Positions 17,266 to 25,754 of a stretch of 64,000 nucleotides of DNA are shown here, piece by piece. Origin of the DNA: JBGPQJ01 sp963709295 (GTDB taxonomy: Bacteria; Chloroflexota; Anaerolineae; Anaerolineales; Villigracilaceae); contig CAVPVW010000008.1 of the NCBI GenBank assembly GCA_963709295.1, forward strand, positions 124,001-188,000. The letters run 5' to 3'. Position numbers and translations under genes: made by a program. The notes below the pieces were generated by a model. That model did not search any database. It was given only the letters and a program-made list of their open reading frames with translations, and was not told where the DNA came from. Position 1 is the stretch's first letter; every line of letters starts with the position of its first letter.

Positions 17266-18069
17266 TCACTCCGTGCTTATTTCAACGATGCGGTCAAGCC
17301 TGAAAGTGCGCTCTTCTTTGCGCAGGTGGCAGAAAGCGCGCAGGTAGATGTAATCTGCCAGTCCCATCACCTGGATGGGCGTGACCAGCCGCGTCGTCCG
17401 CTTGCCGCCCTTATCCACATAAGTCAGGCTTAACCGTTTGCCGGCATAGATGGCTTCGCCCAGCGCCGTCGGAAGCTGGATGCCATCGTTTGGCCAGGCC
17501 GGTGAGTTATACAGGCCGATGAAGTCCTCCAGCGTTTTCCCTGTCTTTTTCAGCGAATCCATCATCCCGAAAAAGACACCTTTCATGGTCAGCGCATCGG
17601 CCAGAGCACGGTGCGCCTCGGGATTCACGATGCGAAAATGTTCGGCGACCGATGCCAGGGTGTAGGAGGGGAGATCGAAATGTTCGCGGGCAACAAGCAG
17701 CGTATCGATCAGGTTCGGCGCGATGATCTCCAGCCCCAGCCGGCGAAACTCGCTGTCGAGGAACTGCAGGTCGAAGCGCGCGTTGTGGCAGACGATGACC
17801 ACGCCGCGCAGGCGGGCGTCCACATCCGGGGCGATCTCGGCGAAGGTGGGCGCATCCTGCAGATCCACGTCACTCAGCCCGTTGGTGCTGGCTGCCGCCG
17901 GGGAGAGCGGGCGCTCCGGGTTGACCAGCTGCTGGTAGGTGGACTTGATGCGCTTGCCCTCGGTCAGTACGATACCCACCTCGCAAATCCGGTCACCGAA
18001 CCAGGGGGATAGACCGGTGGTCTCCAGATCAAGAAAGGCAAAATGACAATTGGACAAGTCGAGGGGCAT
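17266..18069 (-). CDS. DEDDh 3'-5' exonuclease fused to a WYL domain
   Basis: 267 aa. Residues 8-165 are a DnaQ-type exonuclease with all five DEDDh residues: D14 and E16 in FLDLETTG, D100 in CHNARFDLQF, H153 and D158 in AHRALADAL. After a short linker, residues 205-265 match a WYL domain: LGEAIYAGKRLSLTY, a central arginine strand RLVTPIQVMGLADYIYLRAFC, and the end FRLDRIVEI. WYL domains are ligand-sensing modules, often binding single-stranded nucleic acid, in regulators of DNA-damage and defence genes; in this protein the partner is a nuclease and not a DNA-binding HTH. The substrate is not known. The gene is convergent with the M28 gene and heads away from the flavoprotein gene by about 20 bases. 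Confidence 0.78.
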   Translation of the reverse strand: MPLDLSNCHFAFLDLETTGLSPWFGDRICEVGIVLTEGKRIKSTYQQLVNPERPLSPAAASTNGLSDVDLQDAPTFAEIAPDVDARLRGVVIVCHNARFDLQFLDSEFRRLGLEIIAPNLIDTLLVAREHFDLPSYTLASVAEHFRIVNPEAHRALADALTMKGVFFGMMDSLKKTGKTLEDFIGLYNSPAWPNDGIQLPTALGEAIYAGKRLSLTYVDKGGKRTTRLVTPIQVMGLADYIYLRAFCHLRKEERTFRLDRIVEISTE

Positions 18070-18090
18070 CGTCGTAATCAGAAAAGATTA

Positions 18091-18657
18091 TCAGGAGGCA
18101 GCGGTTAACTTTCGCCCGAGTTGGACGGCCTTCTCCATCAGTTCCGGTTGATTGATCACCTCGCCGGCTTTGTCCGCGGAGCCGTAAAGCATGCCGACAA
18201 TCTCCGCCTTAAGATAGCGGCACATTGACTCAAACGTGTGGATAGCGTTGATGCCGCCGGAGGTGTACAGGTCGGTGTCGCCATAGGTCAGCACAAAGGC
18301 GAACTTCTTGCCGTTTAATTCATTGCCCTCCGGGGTTACGAAAGCATACCAGCGGTCGATGCACAATTTCGCCTGGGCGGAATAGGTGAACCAGTAGACC
18401 GGGCTGGCGACCACGATGGCCGAGGCACGCCGCAGCTTGGGATACAGCGCCTGCATGTCATCCTTGATCACACAGATTCCGCCGGTCTCATGGCAGGAGT
18501 CGCAGGCGTCGCAGGGACGGATGTCCAGGGTATGGAGGGAAATGGATTCCACCTCCGCGCCGGCCTGCCTCGCCCCCACCGCGACCTGTTCCGCGAGCGT
18601 GCTGCTGTTCCCGTTCTCGCGCGGGCTGCCTTTCAAGATCAATACATACTCGCTCAT
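18091..18657 (-). CDS. NAD(P)H-dependent FMN reductase / flavodoxin-fold protein
   Basis: 188 aa. It starts with the flavodoxin-fold phosphate loop VLILKGSPRENGNSSTLAE, followed by the cysteine-bearing CDACDSCHETGGICVIKDDM block characteristic of the iron-sulfur-flavoprotein-like branch, and ASPVYWFTYSAQAKLCIDRW for flavin binding. These enzymes reduce FMN or quinones with NAD(P)H in the cytoplasm. C50/C53-type cysteines are present, but I cannot tell whether they bind a cluster. It lies 12 bases downstream of the adenosine deaminase gene on the same strand and is likely co-transcribed. Confidence 0.8.
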   Translation of the reverse strand: MSEYVLILKGSPRENGNSSTLAEQVAVGARQAGAEVESISLHTLDIRPCDACDSCHETGGICVIKDDMQALYPKLRRASAIVVASPVYWFTYSAQAKLCIDRWYAFVTPEGNELNGKKFAFVLTYGDTDLYTSGGINAIHTFESMCRYLKAEIVGMLYGSADKAGEVINQPELMEKAVQLGRKLTAAS

Positions 18658-18669
18658 CAGTCCCTCCGA

Positions 18670-19683
18670 TTATAAGAAGTATCGTTCCAGTACTGCCTGC
18701 TTTTTCTCCCTGGGCAGGAACGACGCCTCCACGGCAAAACGGTTGCACACGGCGATGTCCTTCAGGCTCATGCCCAGCACCTCGTGCGCGATGCGGTATT
18801 CGTTGTTCAGGTTCGTCTCCAGCACCTCGGGGTCGTCCGAGTTGATGGTGACCTTTACACCCAGGTCGAATAATTGCTTGAGCGGATGCTCCTCGATGCG
18901 CGCCACGGAATTGGTCAGGTAATTGCTCCACGGGTTGACCTCCAGCGTGATGTCGCGCGCCTTGACCAGTTCCACCGCGGCCATGTCCTCGATGACGTGG
19001 ATGCCGTGCCCGATGCGGTCGGGGTTGACCGCTTTTATCGTATCGACCACCGCCGAAGCGGGTGTGTTCTCCCCCGAATGGATCGTAACCTTGAGCCCCG
19101 CCTCCCTGGCCTTCATCACCGACTTGACGAATTCGCGGATGGGATGAATCTCCTCGCTGTCGGCCAGGTCGATGCCTACAATTTGCCCGCGGTGACGGAT
19201 GGCCCAGTCCACCGTCCGAATGCAGGAGTCGGGACCCATGCTGCGCGAGGTGATGGCGATGTAGCCAATGGCCATGCCCAACTCCCGTTCTGCCCGCTCG
19301 CCTGCGCGCAACAGTCCTTCGAGGCAGGCGTCCCAATCCAGGTGGTGACCGTGGAACGCCCAGTCCGGCGAGAAACGCACCTCGAGCAGTTTGATGTTCT
19401 GGCGGGCGGAATCCTCGAACAATTCCCAGGCGATGCGCTCGACGACCTGCGGCGAGGTGATGCTGTTCTGGAAGATGGTGAAAGCCTTCAGTACGGCGTT
19501 CAGGTCGCGCATCTGGTCCAGGACCTTGACATGTTTATCCAGCTCGGCAGGATCAAAGGACGGCAGGCTGAGGTTGTACTCCCTCGCCACGTCGATCAGC
19601 GTCTGCGTGCGGATGGCGCCTTCAAGGTGGAGATGAATCTCCACCTTGGGCATCATATTGTATTTGGGGTCGAAGGATTTCAT
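18670..19683 (-). CDS. adenosine deaminase family protein
   Basis: 337 aa amidohydrolase. Metal and catalytic residues are in place: H17 and H19 in EIHLHLEGA, H202 and catalytic E205 in TIHSGENTP, H226/H229 in GHGIHV, and D283/D284 in INSDDPEV. The substrate-binding strand is EVNPWSNYLTNSV. The enzyme deaminates adenosine or a related 6-aminopurine; adenine and aminodeoxyfutalosine deaminases share these motifs, so 'add' is not certain. No clear ribosome site precedes the first ATG, and an ATG ten codons later, nearer the conserved core, is possible. It is the first gene of a three-gene minus-strand run with the flavoprotein and the exonuclease-WYL gene. Confidence 0.8.
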   Translation of the reverse strand: MKSFDPKYNMMPKVEIHLHLEGAIRTQTLIDVAREYNLSLPSFDPAELDKHVKVLDQMRDLNAVLKAFTIFQNSITSPQVVERIAWELFEDSARQNIKLLEVRFSPDWAFHGHHLDWDACLEGLLRAGERAERELGMAIGYIAITSRSMGPDSCIRTVDWAIRHRGQIVGIDLADSEEIHPIREFVKSVMKAREAGLKVTIHSGENTPASAVVDTIKAVNPDRIGHGIHVIEDMAAVELVKARDITLEVNPWSNYLTNSVARIEEHPLKQLFDLGVKVTINSDDPEVLETNLNNEYRIAHEVLGMSLKDIAVCNRFAVEASFLPREKKQAVLERYFL

Positions 19684-19788
19684 GGGAAGTCACCAATCCA
19701 CAAAGGAAGTCAACATTCGTTACAGATATTAAATCATGAAAAATGCTTAAATGACCACCCAATAAATGTAGTATCAAATCTAGAAATA

Positions 19789-19821
19789 CTGGAGAAGGAG
19801 TGTCTAATGCTCCTTCCCCAG
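19789..19821. terminator. hairpin downstream of the TspO-like gene's neighbour, weak terminator
   Basis: Near-perfect 12-base inverted repeat (CTGGAGAAGGAG with CTCCTTCCCCAG, one mismatch) with a 9-base loop, between the TspO-like gene and the adenosine deaminase gene. On the minus strand it is followed by TATTTCTAG, a weak U-tract, so it may end the TspO-like transcript. Confidence 0.5.
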
Positions 19822-19849
19822 TAAAGAAAACCAATTAGTGAACCATCCT

Positions 19850-20611
19850 TCAAGCCGCAGCCCGGCGTCGAGCAATGATGCTGTACACAGCCAGCCCTAG
19901 CGCAACGACCGCCGCCGCCCAGGCAGCATACGCCACCATCGGGACCGCCGCCTGCTTGACGGCAATGCCCGCAAAGGACCAGACCAACACGAACAAATAG
20001 GCGGCGTCGCGGCGGGTGAGCGCCATCAGCAGCCCAACCAGTGAAGCCACCAGGATCATGATCACCGCCCAGATTTCAGGGGCGATACCGAACCCATTCC
20101 AATTGACGTAATACAGCAGGTCGGTGACGTTGGCTACAGTGGCCACGGTGATCCAGCCGAGATAAACGCTGAAGGGGACGTCCACACACCACTTCTCGGC
20201 AGTGCTGACCGGTGTCCGCCCCACATCCAATCTCAGATAGGATGCGATGAGCAGCCCGAGCAAACCCAGCATGACCAGCACGCTCAACGCGAACTGGTTA
20301 TAGTGCCAGCAGAACAGCCAGGCCGCATTAAACAGGCCGCTAAGGGCAAAGAGATAGCCCAGTTTGCGCAGGCGCGGACTTTCCTTCTGGCCAGGCAGCG
20401 CCTGGTAGACAGCGAAAGCGATCCAGCCGATGTAGATCACACCCCAGATGGCGAAGACGTAACCCGCCGGCACGAAGAACACCTGGAAGCGGTCCGAGAT
20501 CTCACCGGTATTCTGCCCGTTGAGCGGCAGGGTGCTGGCCAGGATGTTGACGGTCAGGGCAAGTACCACGGACAGGATGTTGGCGATTTGACGCCATGTA
20601 TCTTTTGACAT
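19850..20611 (-). CDS. TspO/MBR-related tryptophan-rich membrane protein
   Basis: 253 aa with seven or eight hydrophobic helices. VFAIWGVIYIGWIAF and SGLFNAAWLFCWHYNQF resemble the core of TspO/MBR proteins, whose helix 1-2 region has the W-x-(I/V)-(Y/I) pattern and W/N-rich helix 3. It is longer than classic TspO (about 160 aa), with extra C-terminal helices as in the larger bacterial relatives annotated as tryptophan-rich sensory proteins. TspO binds porphyrins and sterols in the membrane; ligand binding here is unproven. It follows a DUF2177 gene on the same strand by about 75 bases. Confidence 0.6.
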   Translation of the reverse strand: MSKDTWRQIANILSVVLALTVNILASTLPLNGQNTGEISDRFQVFFVPAGYVFAIWGVIYIGWIAFAVYQALPGQKESPRLRKLGYLFALSGLFNAAWLFCWHYNQFALSVLVMLGLLGLLIASYLRLDVGRTPVSTAEKWCVDVPFSVYLGWITVATVANVTDLLYYVNWNGFGIAPEIWAVIMILVASLVGLLMALTRRDAAYLFVLVWSFAGIAVKQAAVPMVAYAAWAAAVVALGLAVYSIIARRRAAA

Positions 20612-20684
20612 GCAATTCCTCCAAGAAAATAGATTTTATATCATGCCCAGCCTGCACAAGGCAAGTCGAGGCAGAACATACACA

Positions 20685-21086
20685 TTATTTCAACCGGCGA
20701 CCGATGGACAGGCCGGCATAGCTGACGATTAAAGTAAGGACGGTTCCCCACGCCATGTCCACAACTGTAAGAATTAACGGCCAATCCTTGAGGGTGGCGA
20801 GGTTGGTCAGGTCGTAGGTGGCGTAGGTGATCAGGCCAAAGAATGCAGCTTTTGACAGTGTAGCACCCTGTGAGGGCGATTTCAATCCCGGCAGGACAAC
20901 GAATACCAGGACGCCGACGATGAACAGCAGATAGAAAAGCAAAGCCGCCGGCCAGTTCACGCCAGGTGCCATGATGAAGCCGATTTGATCGCGGTAAAAC
21001 GTGCGCGCAACCAATCCCAGCCAGACCATATCGACGGCAAAAAATACGAGCAGGGTGGAAAAATAGAGTTTCAGGTAGTAAGCCAT
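20685..21086 (-). CDS. DUF2177-family membrane protein
   Basis: 133 aa, four hydrophobic helices. Family features include the N-terminal VFFAVDMVWLGLVARTFYRDQIG, the central AAFFGLITYATYDLTNLATL and the C-terminal DMAWGTVLTLIVSYAG. Function of DUF2177 is unknown. The ATG at 21086 is preceded by AAAGGA; a longer in-frame version to 21134 begins with non-conserved sequence. It forms a likely two-gene unit with the TspO-like gene. Confidence 0.8.
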   Translation of the reverse strand: MAYYLKLYFSTLLVFFAVDMVWLGLVARTFYRDQIGFIMAPGVNWPAALLFYLLFIVGVLVFVVLPGLKSPSQGATLSKAAFFGLITYATYDLTNLATLKDWPLILTVVDMAWGTVLTLIVSYAGLSIGRRLK

Positions 21087-21394
21087 AACTTGCGTCCTTT
21101 TTTTGAGGTTGAAAATTGACCTGCAATGAGACAATGGAAAATTGTAGAACTTAAATAATTGTACAACATTATTTCACCAAGCCACTTCGGGGTGTTGCGG
21201 CATACCTGACAAGCCTTTGCTACCCTGTGTAACGGTTTAGGAGTTGTTTTAGGGTTGTGTAGATGAAAATGAGAGATTCATTAGAAATATCGACAATATA
21301 TTGACAAAGTGGATAAAATAGGTAAAATACTGTCAATAGCTGTACAAAACATGTGCAGACACCAAATCAAATTTAGAAATAGGAGAAGAGAAAC
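21087..21394. other. intergenic region, promoters of divergent DUF2177 and FAS1 genes
   Basis: 308 bases, AT-rich compared with the genes around it. It contains the FAS1 promoter at 21301-21328. Apart from that I see only short direct AT-rich repeats (GGATAAAATAGGTAAAATA) and no open frame with a ribosome site. Confidence 0.5.
21301..21328 (+). promoter_or_regulatory. sigma-70-type promoter for the FAS1 lipoprotein
   Basis: TTGACA at 21301-21306 and TAAAAT at 21323-21328 with a 16-base spacer, about 65 bases before the ATG. AGGAG lies in front of the start codon. Confidence 0.65.
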
Positions 21395-22372
21395 ATGAAA
21401 AGAAGTTCGCTGGTTTTTTCCGTAGTAATGGTTGGAATGATGGCCCTGGCAGCTTGCGCCCCCGCAGCCACCCCTGAACCAACCACCATGCCCGAGCCGA
21501 CCGCTGTCCCCACCGAAGCCCCCATGGCCAAGGACATTGTGGACACCGCTGTCGCTGACGGCCGCTTCACCACCCTGGCTGCTGCCCTGCAGGCCGCCGG
21601 CCTGGTCGATGCCCTCAAGGCTGAAGGTCCCTTCACCGTCTTCGCCCCCACCGATGATGCGTTTGCCAAGCTCCCCGCCGGCACCCTGGATGAGCTCCTC
21701 AAGCCTGAGAACAAGCAGGCCCTGACCGACATCCTGCTCTACCATGTCGTGGCCAGTAAAGCCATGGCCGCGGATGTGGTTGGTCTGGACGCCGTCACCA
21801 CCCTGCTCGGCAAGGACGTCGCCATCAAGCAGGACATGGGCAAGGTATACGCCAACGACGCCGAGATCATCATCACCGATATCGAAACCTCCAACGGCGT
21901 GATCCATGTCATCGACTCCGTGCTCCTGCCTCCCGCTGAGGAAGCTGCGATGGACAAGAAAGACATCGTCGACACCGCAGTCGCTGACGGCCGCTTCACC
22001 ACCCTGGCTGCCGCACTCCAGGCTGCCGGATTGGTCGAGACCCTGAAAGGTGAAGGTCCCTTCACTGTCTTCGCCCCGACGGATGACGCCTTCGCGAAAC
22101 TGCCCGCAGGCACGCTCGACAGCCTGCTCCTCCCCGAGAGCAAGCAAGCTCTGACCGACATCCTGCTCTACCATGTGGTCAGCGGCAAGGTCATGGCTTC
22201 TGACGTGGTCAACCTGACCAGCGCCCCCACCGTGCTCGGCAAGGATGTCACTATCACCGTCAAGGATGGCAACGTGTACCTGAACGACAACATCCAGGTC
22301 ATCATCACCGACATCGAGACCTCCAACGGTGTAATCCATGTCATTGACGCGGTTCTCCTCCCGCCTCAATAA
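21395..22372 (+). CDS. lipoprotein with two tandem FAS1 (fasciclin) domains
   Basis: 325 aa. A type II signal peptide ends in the lipobox LAAC (C21), followed by a Pro/Thr/Glu-rich spacer of about 20 residues, so the protein sits on the outer face of the membrane. Two FAS1 domains (about 46-184 and 189-325) each have the H1 box GPFTVFAPTDDAF and H2 box NGVIHVIDSVLLPP, with ILLYHVV in between. The two copies are nearly identical over long stretches, so the duplication is recent or under gene conversion. FAS1 domains mediate cell adhesion or surface binding. It is a single-gene unit with a strong promoter and terminator, so expression may be high. Confidence 0.92.
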   Translation: MKRSSLVFSVVMVGMMALAACAPAATPEPTTMPEPTAVPTEAPMAKDIVDTAVADGRFTTLAAALQAAGLVDALKAEGPFTVFAPTDDAFAKLPAGTLDELLKPENKQALTDILLYHVVASKAMAADVVGLDAVTTLLGKDVAIKQDMGKVYANDAEIIITDIETSNGVIHVIDSVLLPPAEEAAMDKKDIVDTAVADGRFTTLAAALQAAGLVETLKGEGPFTVFAPTDDAFAKLPAGTLDSLLLPESKQALTDILLYHVVSGKVMASDVVNLTSAPTVLGKDVTITVKDGNVYLNDNIQVIITDIETSNGVIHVIDAVLLPPQ

Positions 22373-22405
22373 ATATCCTCCTCTTTAGTGGTTATGGTGT
22401 AAGAA

Positions 22406-22433
22406 GAAAGGACGGGCCTTCGCCCGTCCTTTC
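22406..22433. terminator. terminator after the FAS1 gene
   Basis: Perfect 12-base stem GAAAGGACGGGC with its complement and a 4-base CTTC loop. It can also serve the convergent minus-strand gene that ends at 22491. Confidence 0.85.
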
Positions 22434-22490
22434 AATTCATAAACCTAAATACCTATGGAAGGTCGCCATACCGCGAAAACACTTCAGCCC

Positions 22491-23553
22491 CTACTTGAGA
22501 TCCAAATAATCGGACATCTTGAAGTCGTAGACCTGGGCATAATCCCTGCCCATGGCAACGCTGACTTCTCCCTGCGCCATCTGATAGACCACCGACCACT
22601 GCGTGATGTCCTGGGACACCTCCGCCAGCAAGTCCATCGCGGATTTTGAATCCAGCCTCCCCTGCGTTTCGTTTAAACGGGCATCGATCGTATCGTAGCG
22701 CCAGCAATTCCCATCCTGCGGGTCATCCACGGATGACAGTAAAAAGTTGGTCGCCAGGTGCCAGGGCTGTTCGTTCTCGATAATGTTCATTTCGCCGCGG
22801 TAGAACTCCACCAGGACGGATTTCCTGGTTGCGTCGGCCATCAGGTAGTGAACCGGCGGCCCGCCTTCAAAATCGACGTTATGGCTTTCGAGGATGGCGA
22901 CGGCTTCGTCCACACCCCGGGCGTGATCCAGCATTTCGCGGATGATGCCGAGCGAACCGCGGGTCTCCTTGGTTGGATCCATCTTCATACCTCCCGGCGG
23001 CGACGGCAGCCATTCCAATCGCGAGACCGTGCTCATTCATCCCGTCAAAGGGAAGCAGCGGGGCATCTAAAAGACCTCCCCTTTCCTCGAGCGGAAGTTC
23101 TGTCAGGTCTAGAACATCCTGGTCCCCAATTTCCAGATAGGCCATGTCCACCATCGAAACGGAGGCGTAGCCGTCGGGCGGATCGGTGAACACCAGCAGC
23201 GCCGGGCTGAACTCCCAGTCGAAGTTGCGGCCATAGAGCAGATGCTCGTCATCGAGCAGGACGGTGAAGAGCGCGCACGCCCAGCCTGGACCGGGGTCCG
23301 CTTTTTCTTTATCAATCAACGTGGAGACACGGCGGAAATCATATTCCCCGTAGTAGCGCATGGTGTAGAGCGGATAATCGTCCACCTTTTCCAGCGAGGA
23401 CAGTGTCGCAATCTCGTTTTTCTCGTTGGCGGCCAGGTCAAAAACGGTCGGGGTGGGCGCGGCAGGGACAGGGGTCACTTGCTGCGTAAAGTTGCAAGCG
23501 CTCAAAGAACCGATGAGCAACCCCCCGATGAAAAAGAGTTTTTTTGCATTCAT
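22491..23553 (-). CDS. lipoprotein Ntn-hydrolase-like protein (C45/linear amide C-N hydrolase type), one frameshift
   Basis: About 354 aa when joined. The start at 23553 (AAGGAG upstream) gives a signal peptide with lipobox LSAC (C20) and a short Pro/Thr spacer. The catalytic-type block is GWACALFTVLLDDEHLLYGR followed by NFDWE, in which C93 matches the nucleophile and R/D the support residues of choloylglycine-hydrolase-like and C45 acyltransferase proteins; DGMNEHGLAIGMAAV is the family's middle motif. The frame breaks near 22995 and resumes as PPGGMKMDPTKETRG. The substrate is unknown. The nucleophile is internal, so self-processing would be needed if it acts as a true Ntn enzyme. It lies 29 bases after a membrane protein gene. 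Confidence 0.65.
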
Positions 23554-23582
23554 TGATACTCCTTGTGATGGATATACTTTCT

Positions 23583-24122
23583 TCAAAGCATTTTTTTCGT
23601 AATCTTCATTCTCGCCCAATCGAAGACTTTCGCCAGGGTAAGGATTAGGCACCAGTAAAGGACGTACTCAAAGAACGCGAAGATCACCGCCGCCAGCGGA
23701 GACGCGCCCTGCAGCATGGGCGGTCTGGTGACGACGCCGCGATAGACCGCCCAGAGGTGCGTCAGGCTGCCCAATGCTCCGCCCAAAAACAAAAAGGTCA
23801 GGACAGGTTTTCCCTTGATACGCAGCGCCAGCGCCCATAACCCAAGCGCAACCAGCCCGCCGGCGACCAGGGCAATCCGGGGATTCCAGGTCTGCGACCA
23901 GGCAGGGAAAACATACACATACACCGTCTCCCAGAAATTGCCGATCGCCCAGGACCAAATCCCCCACCAGACCAATGCCGCGAAGAAGGCCAGCGCCCAC
24001 TTCAGCCTGCGGAACGAGTCCACGCCCACGCGCCAGACCAGCAGCGGAATAAAAACAACGTCGATCAGTGCAAAGACCAGCGCTGCTTGATAAAGCAACT
24101 CAGAAGTGATTTTAACTTCCAC
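23583..24122 (-). CDS. integral membrane protein of unknown family
   Basis: 179 aa with five or six hydrophobic helices and many aromatic residues (LVWWGIWSWAIGNFWETVYVYVF). I do not recognise the family. The start ATG at 24122 gives a short charged N-terminus (MEVKIT) before helix 1. It is followed closely by the Ntn-hydrolase-like lipoprotein, and the two probably form an operon acting at the membrane. Nothing in the sequence suggests transport motifs or catalytic residues. Confidence 0.6.
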   Translation of the reverse strand: MEVKITSELLYQAALVFALIDVVFIPLLVWRVGVDSFRRLKWALAFFAALVWWGIWSWAIGNFWETVYVYVFPAWSQTWNPRIALVAGGLVALGLWALALRIKGKPVLTFLFLGGALGSLTHLWAVYRGVVTRPPMLQGASPLAAVIFAFFEYVLYWCLILTLAKVFDWARMKITKKML

Positions 24123-24726
24123 AGCCGCCTCCCGATTTCATCGTACATCCTTCATGCAGAAAATTCAATCGGGTTTTAGTCCCATCTCTCACGGCGTATA
24201 AAGAAAGCCAAGAAATCCCCTTTTGGACTGTTAGCGCTGACCCTCACATTTACCGTGACGCTTTGCCTTTACCTGTTTGTCGCGGTGATAACCTTCTCTT
24301 ACATCAGCGGACCTCGCCAAGCTGGCGCGGGCGGCGTCGGATCCAACTAATCTGGATTGACCTTGATAATCTCTCAGCGCCTTGCTCGGACTGGTGAGCC
24401 TTTTTCAATAGACAGGGAAGATACACCCGGGCAGCATCAGCCTGGTTTTGGCTGTGCGGACTTTTTCCGGTTCCTGCACAATCTATACATTGAATTTTCT
24501 GAAGTCAAAATAGGAAACCAGGAAAACTACTCTATCCAGCTCCGTTCGGCAGGGATTGGCTTTCTTAGTAAACATTACGTAATTAGGATAATTCTGGTAA
24601 AATATGTCATATTAACAAACCTACGGGCACGAATCCCTATCGCCCATCACTGAATGAACCCAAAAAGATATCGATTTTGTGTCTCCAGCCGATACCAAGA
24701 TACGAGAAAATAGGAGAAACAAAACC
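24123..24726. other. 604-base intergenic region
   Basis: It contains a possible small frameshifted membrane peptide (24154-24350) and, near 24598, a TAAAAT box that may serve the downstream oxidoreductase. The stretch 24470-24640 is AT-rich. I see no tRNA, hairpin with a T-run or other clear element here. Confidence 0.4.
24154..24350 (+). CDS. possible small membrane protein, frameshifted
   Basis: From 24180 to the TAA at 24348-24350 a 56-codon stretch encodes KKAKKSPFGLLALTLTF and continues into a single hydrophobic helix (VTLCLYLFVAVITFSY), then a Gly-rich tail. It lacks a normal start in its own frame. An ATG at 24154 in another frame could supply one if a single base is missing near 24200, in keeping with other breaks in this window. 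No ribosome site is seen, so this is a weak call. Confidence 0.25.
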
Positions 24727-25645
24727 ATGAAAGCAGTAAGAGTTAATGAATGGGGCAAGCCCGTCCAGTTCGAAGATGTCCCACAACCCAAAGCAGCTGA
24801 CGATGAAGCACTGGTACGAGTACATGCGGCCTCAATCAACCCGCTCGATGCAGCGGTTGTGGCGGGCTATATGTCATTTATGGCCACACCTCCCCTCACG
24901 CTTGGGGCGGATTTCTCAGGTGAAGTCGTTGAGGTGGGCAAAAATGTAACGCATGTGAAGCCCGGTGATCCAGTTTATGGTGTTATCCCTCTTCGTTCGG
25001 GGACATTTGCGGAATATGCAACTCCCAAGGCACACGAAGTGGCGCATAAACCCAAATCGCTGGACCACAACCATGCATCCACCATTCCCTTGCCTGCCAT
25101 GGCTGCCTGGCAATCTCTTTTTGAACATGGCAAATTTAAAGATGGCGAACGCGTTCTTATTCACGGTGTTGCCGGGAATGTAGGCGGTTTGGCGGCGCAA
25201 CTTGCCAAAATTAAAGGCGGGTTTGTTTATGGCACCGATATTCCCGAAAAGGCCAAGCATGTTGCCGGTTTGGGGATCGACAGGTTTATTGATGTAAAGA
25301 GCGAGCGCTTTGAAGATGTGGTGGAAAACGTGGATGTAGTTCTGGACTACATTGGCGGTGAGTTTATGGAACGTTCCTACACGGTTCTCAAACCCGGCGG
25401 CCGTTATGTGACCGCCTTGATGATGCAAACTCCACAGGAAGAAGCTGAGAAGCGTGGATTTAGCAGCACCGGCTTCGGTGCCCAGCCTCGAGCGGAGCTC
25501 CTGGCTCAAATCGCAGACCTGGTCGATGCAGATAAACTTAAAGTTCTTCGTGAATCGCACTTTCCCGTTGAAGGACGCTCTTGCTGCGATGGATTACCGG
25601 CTGACCACCAAAGCCCCCGGTAAAGTTGTGCTTACAGTTCTTTAG
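24727..25645 (+). CDS. NADP-dependent MDR-family oxidoreductase (quinone reductase type), frameshift near the 3' end
   Basis: About 305 aa, zinc-free medium-chain dehydrogenase. MKAVRVNEWGKPVQFEDVP is the family N-terminus, HAASINPLDAAVVAG and LGADFSGEVVEVGKNV form the catalytic domain, and VLIHGVAGNVGGLAAQLAK is the nucleotide loop (in place of the more usual GAAGGVG). It reduces quinones or enones with NADPH. The frame breaks near 25567; after removal of one base the expected ending FPLKDALAAMDY...KVVLTVL is restored. AGGAG lies before the ATG. Base composition is lower in GC than neighbouring genes, which could mean transfer; it stands alone with its own terminator. Confidence 0.82.
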
Positions 25646-25659
25646 GATGTATATTCATC

Positions 25660-25697
25660 AACAAGGGCAACCCGATGGGTTGCCCTTGTTTTTTTAC
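25660..25697 (+). terminator. terminator after the oxidoreductase
   Basis: Perfect 14-base stem (AACAAGGGCAACCC) with a 3-base loop, followed by TTTTTTT. Confidence 0.9.
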
Positions 25698-25754
25698 GAT
25701 CATAATGAATATTGATTTAATAAGACATACTTGGATTGTGAAACTATCTTCAGC

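Noticed and set aside
18874..19824. Plus-strand open frame of about 315 codons over adenosine deaminase
   Set aside because: Antisense to all catalytic motifs of adenosine deaminase, with no ribosome site or recognisable domain.
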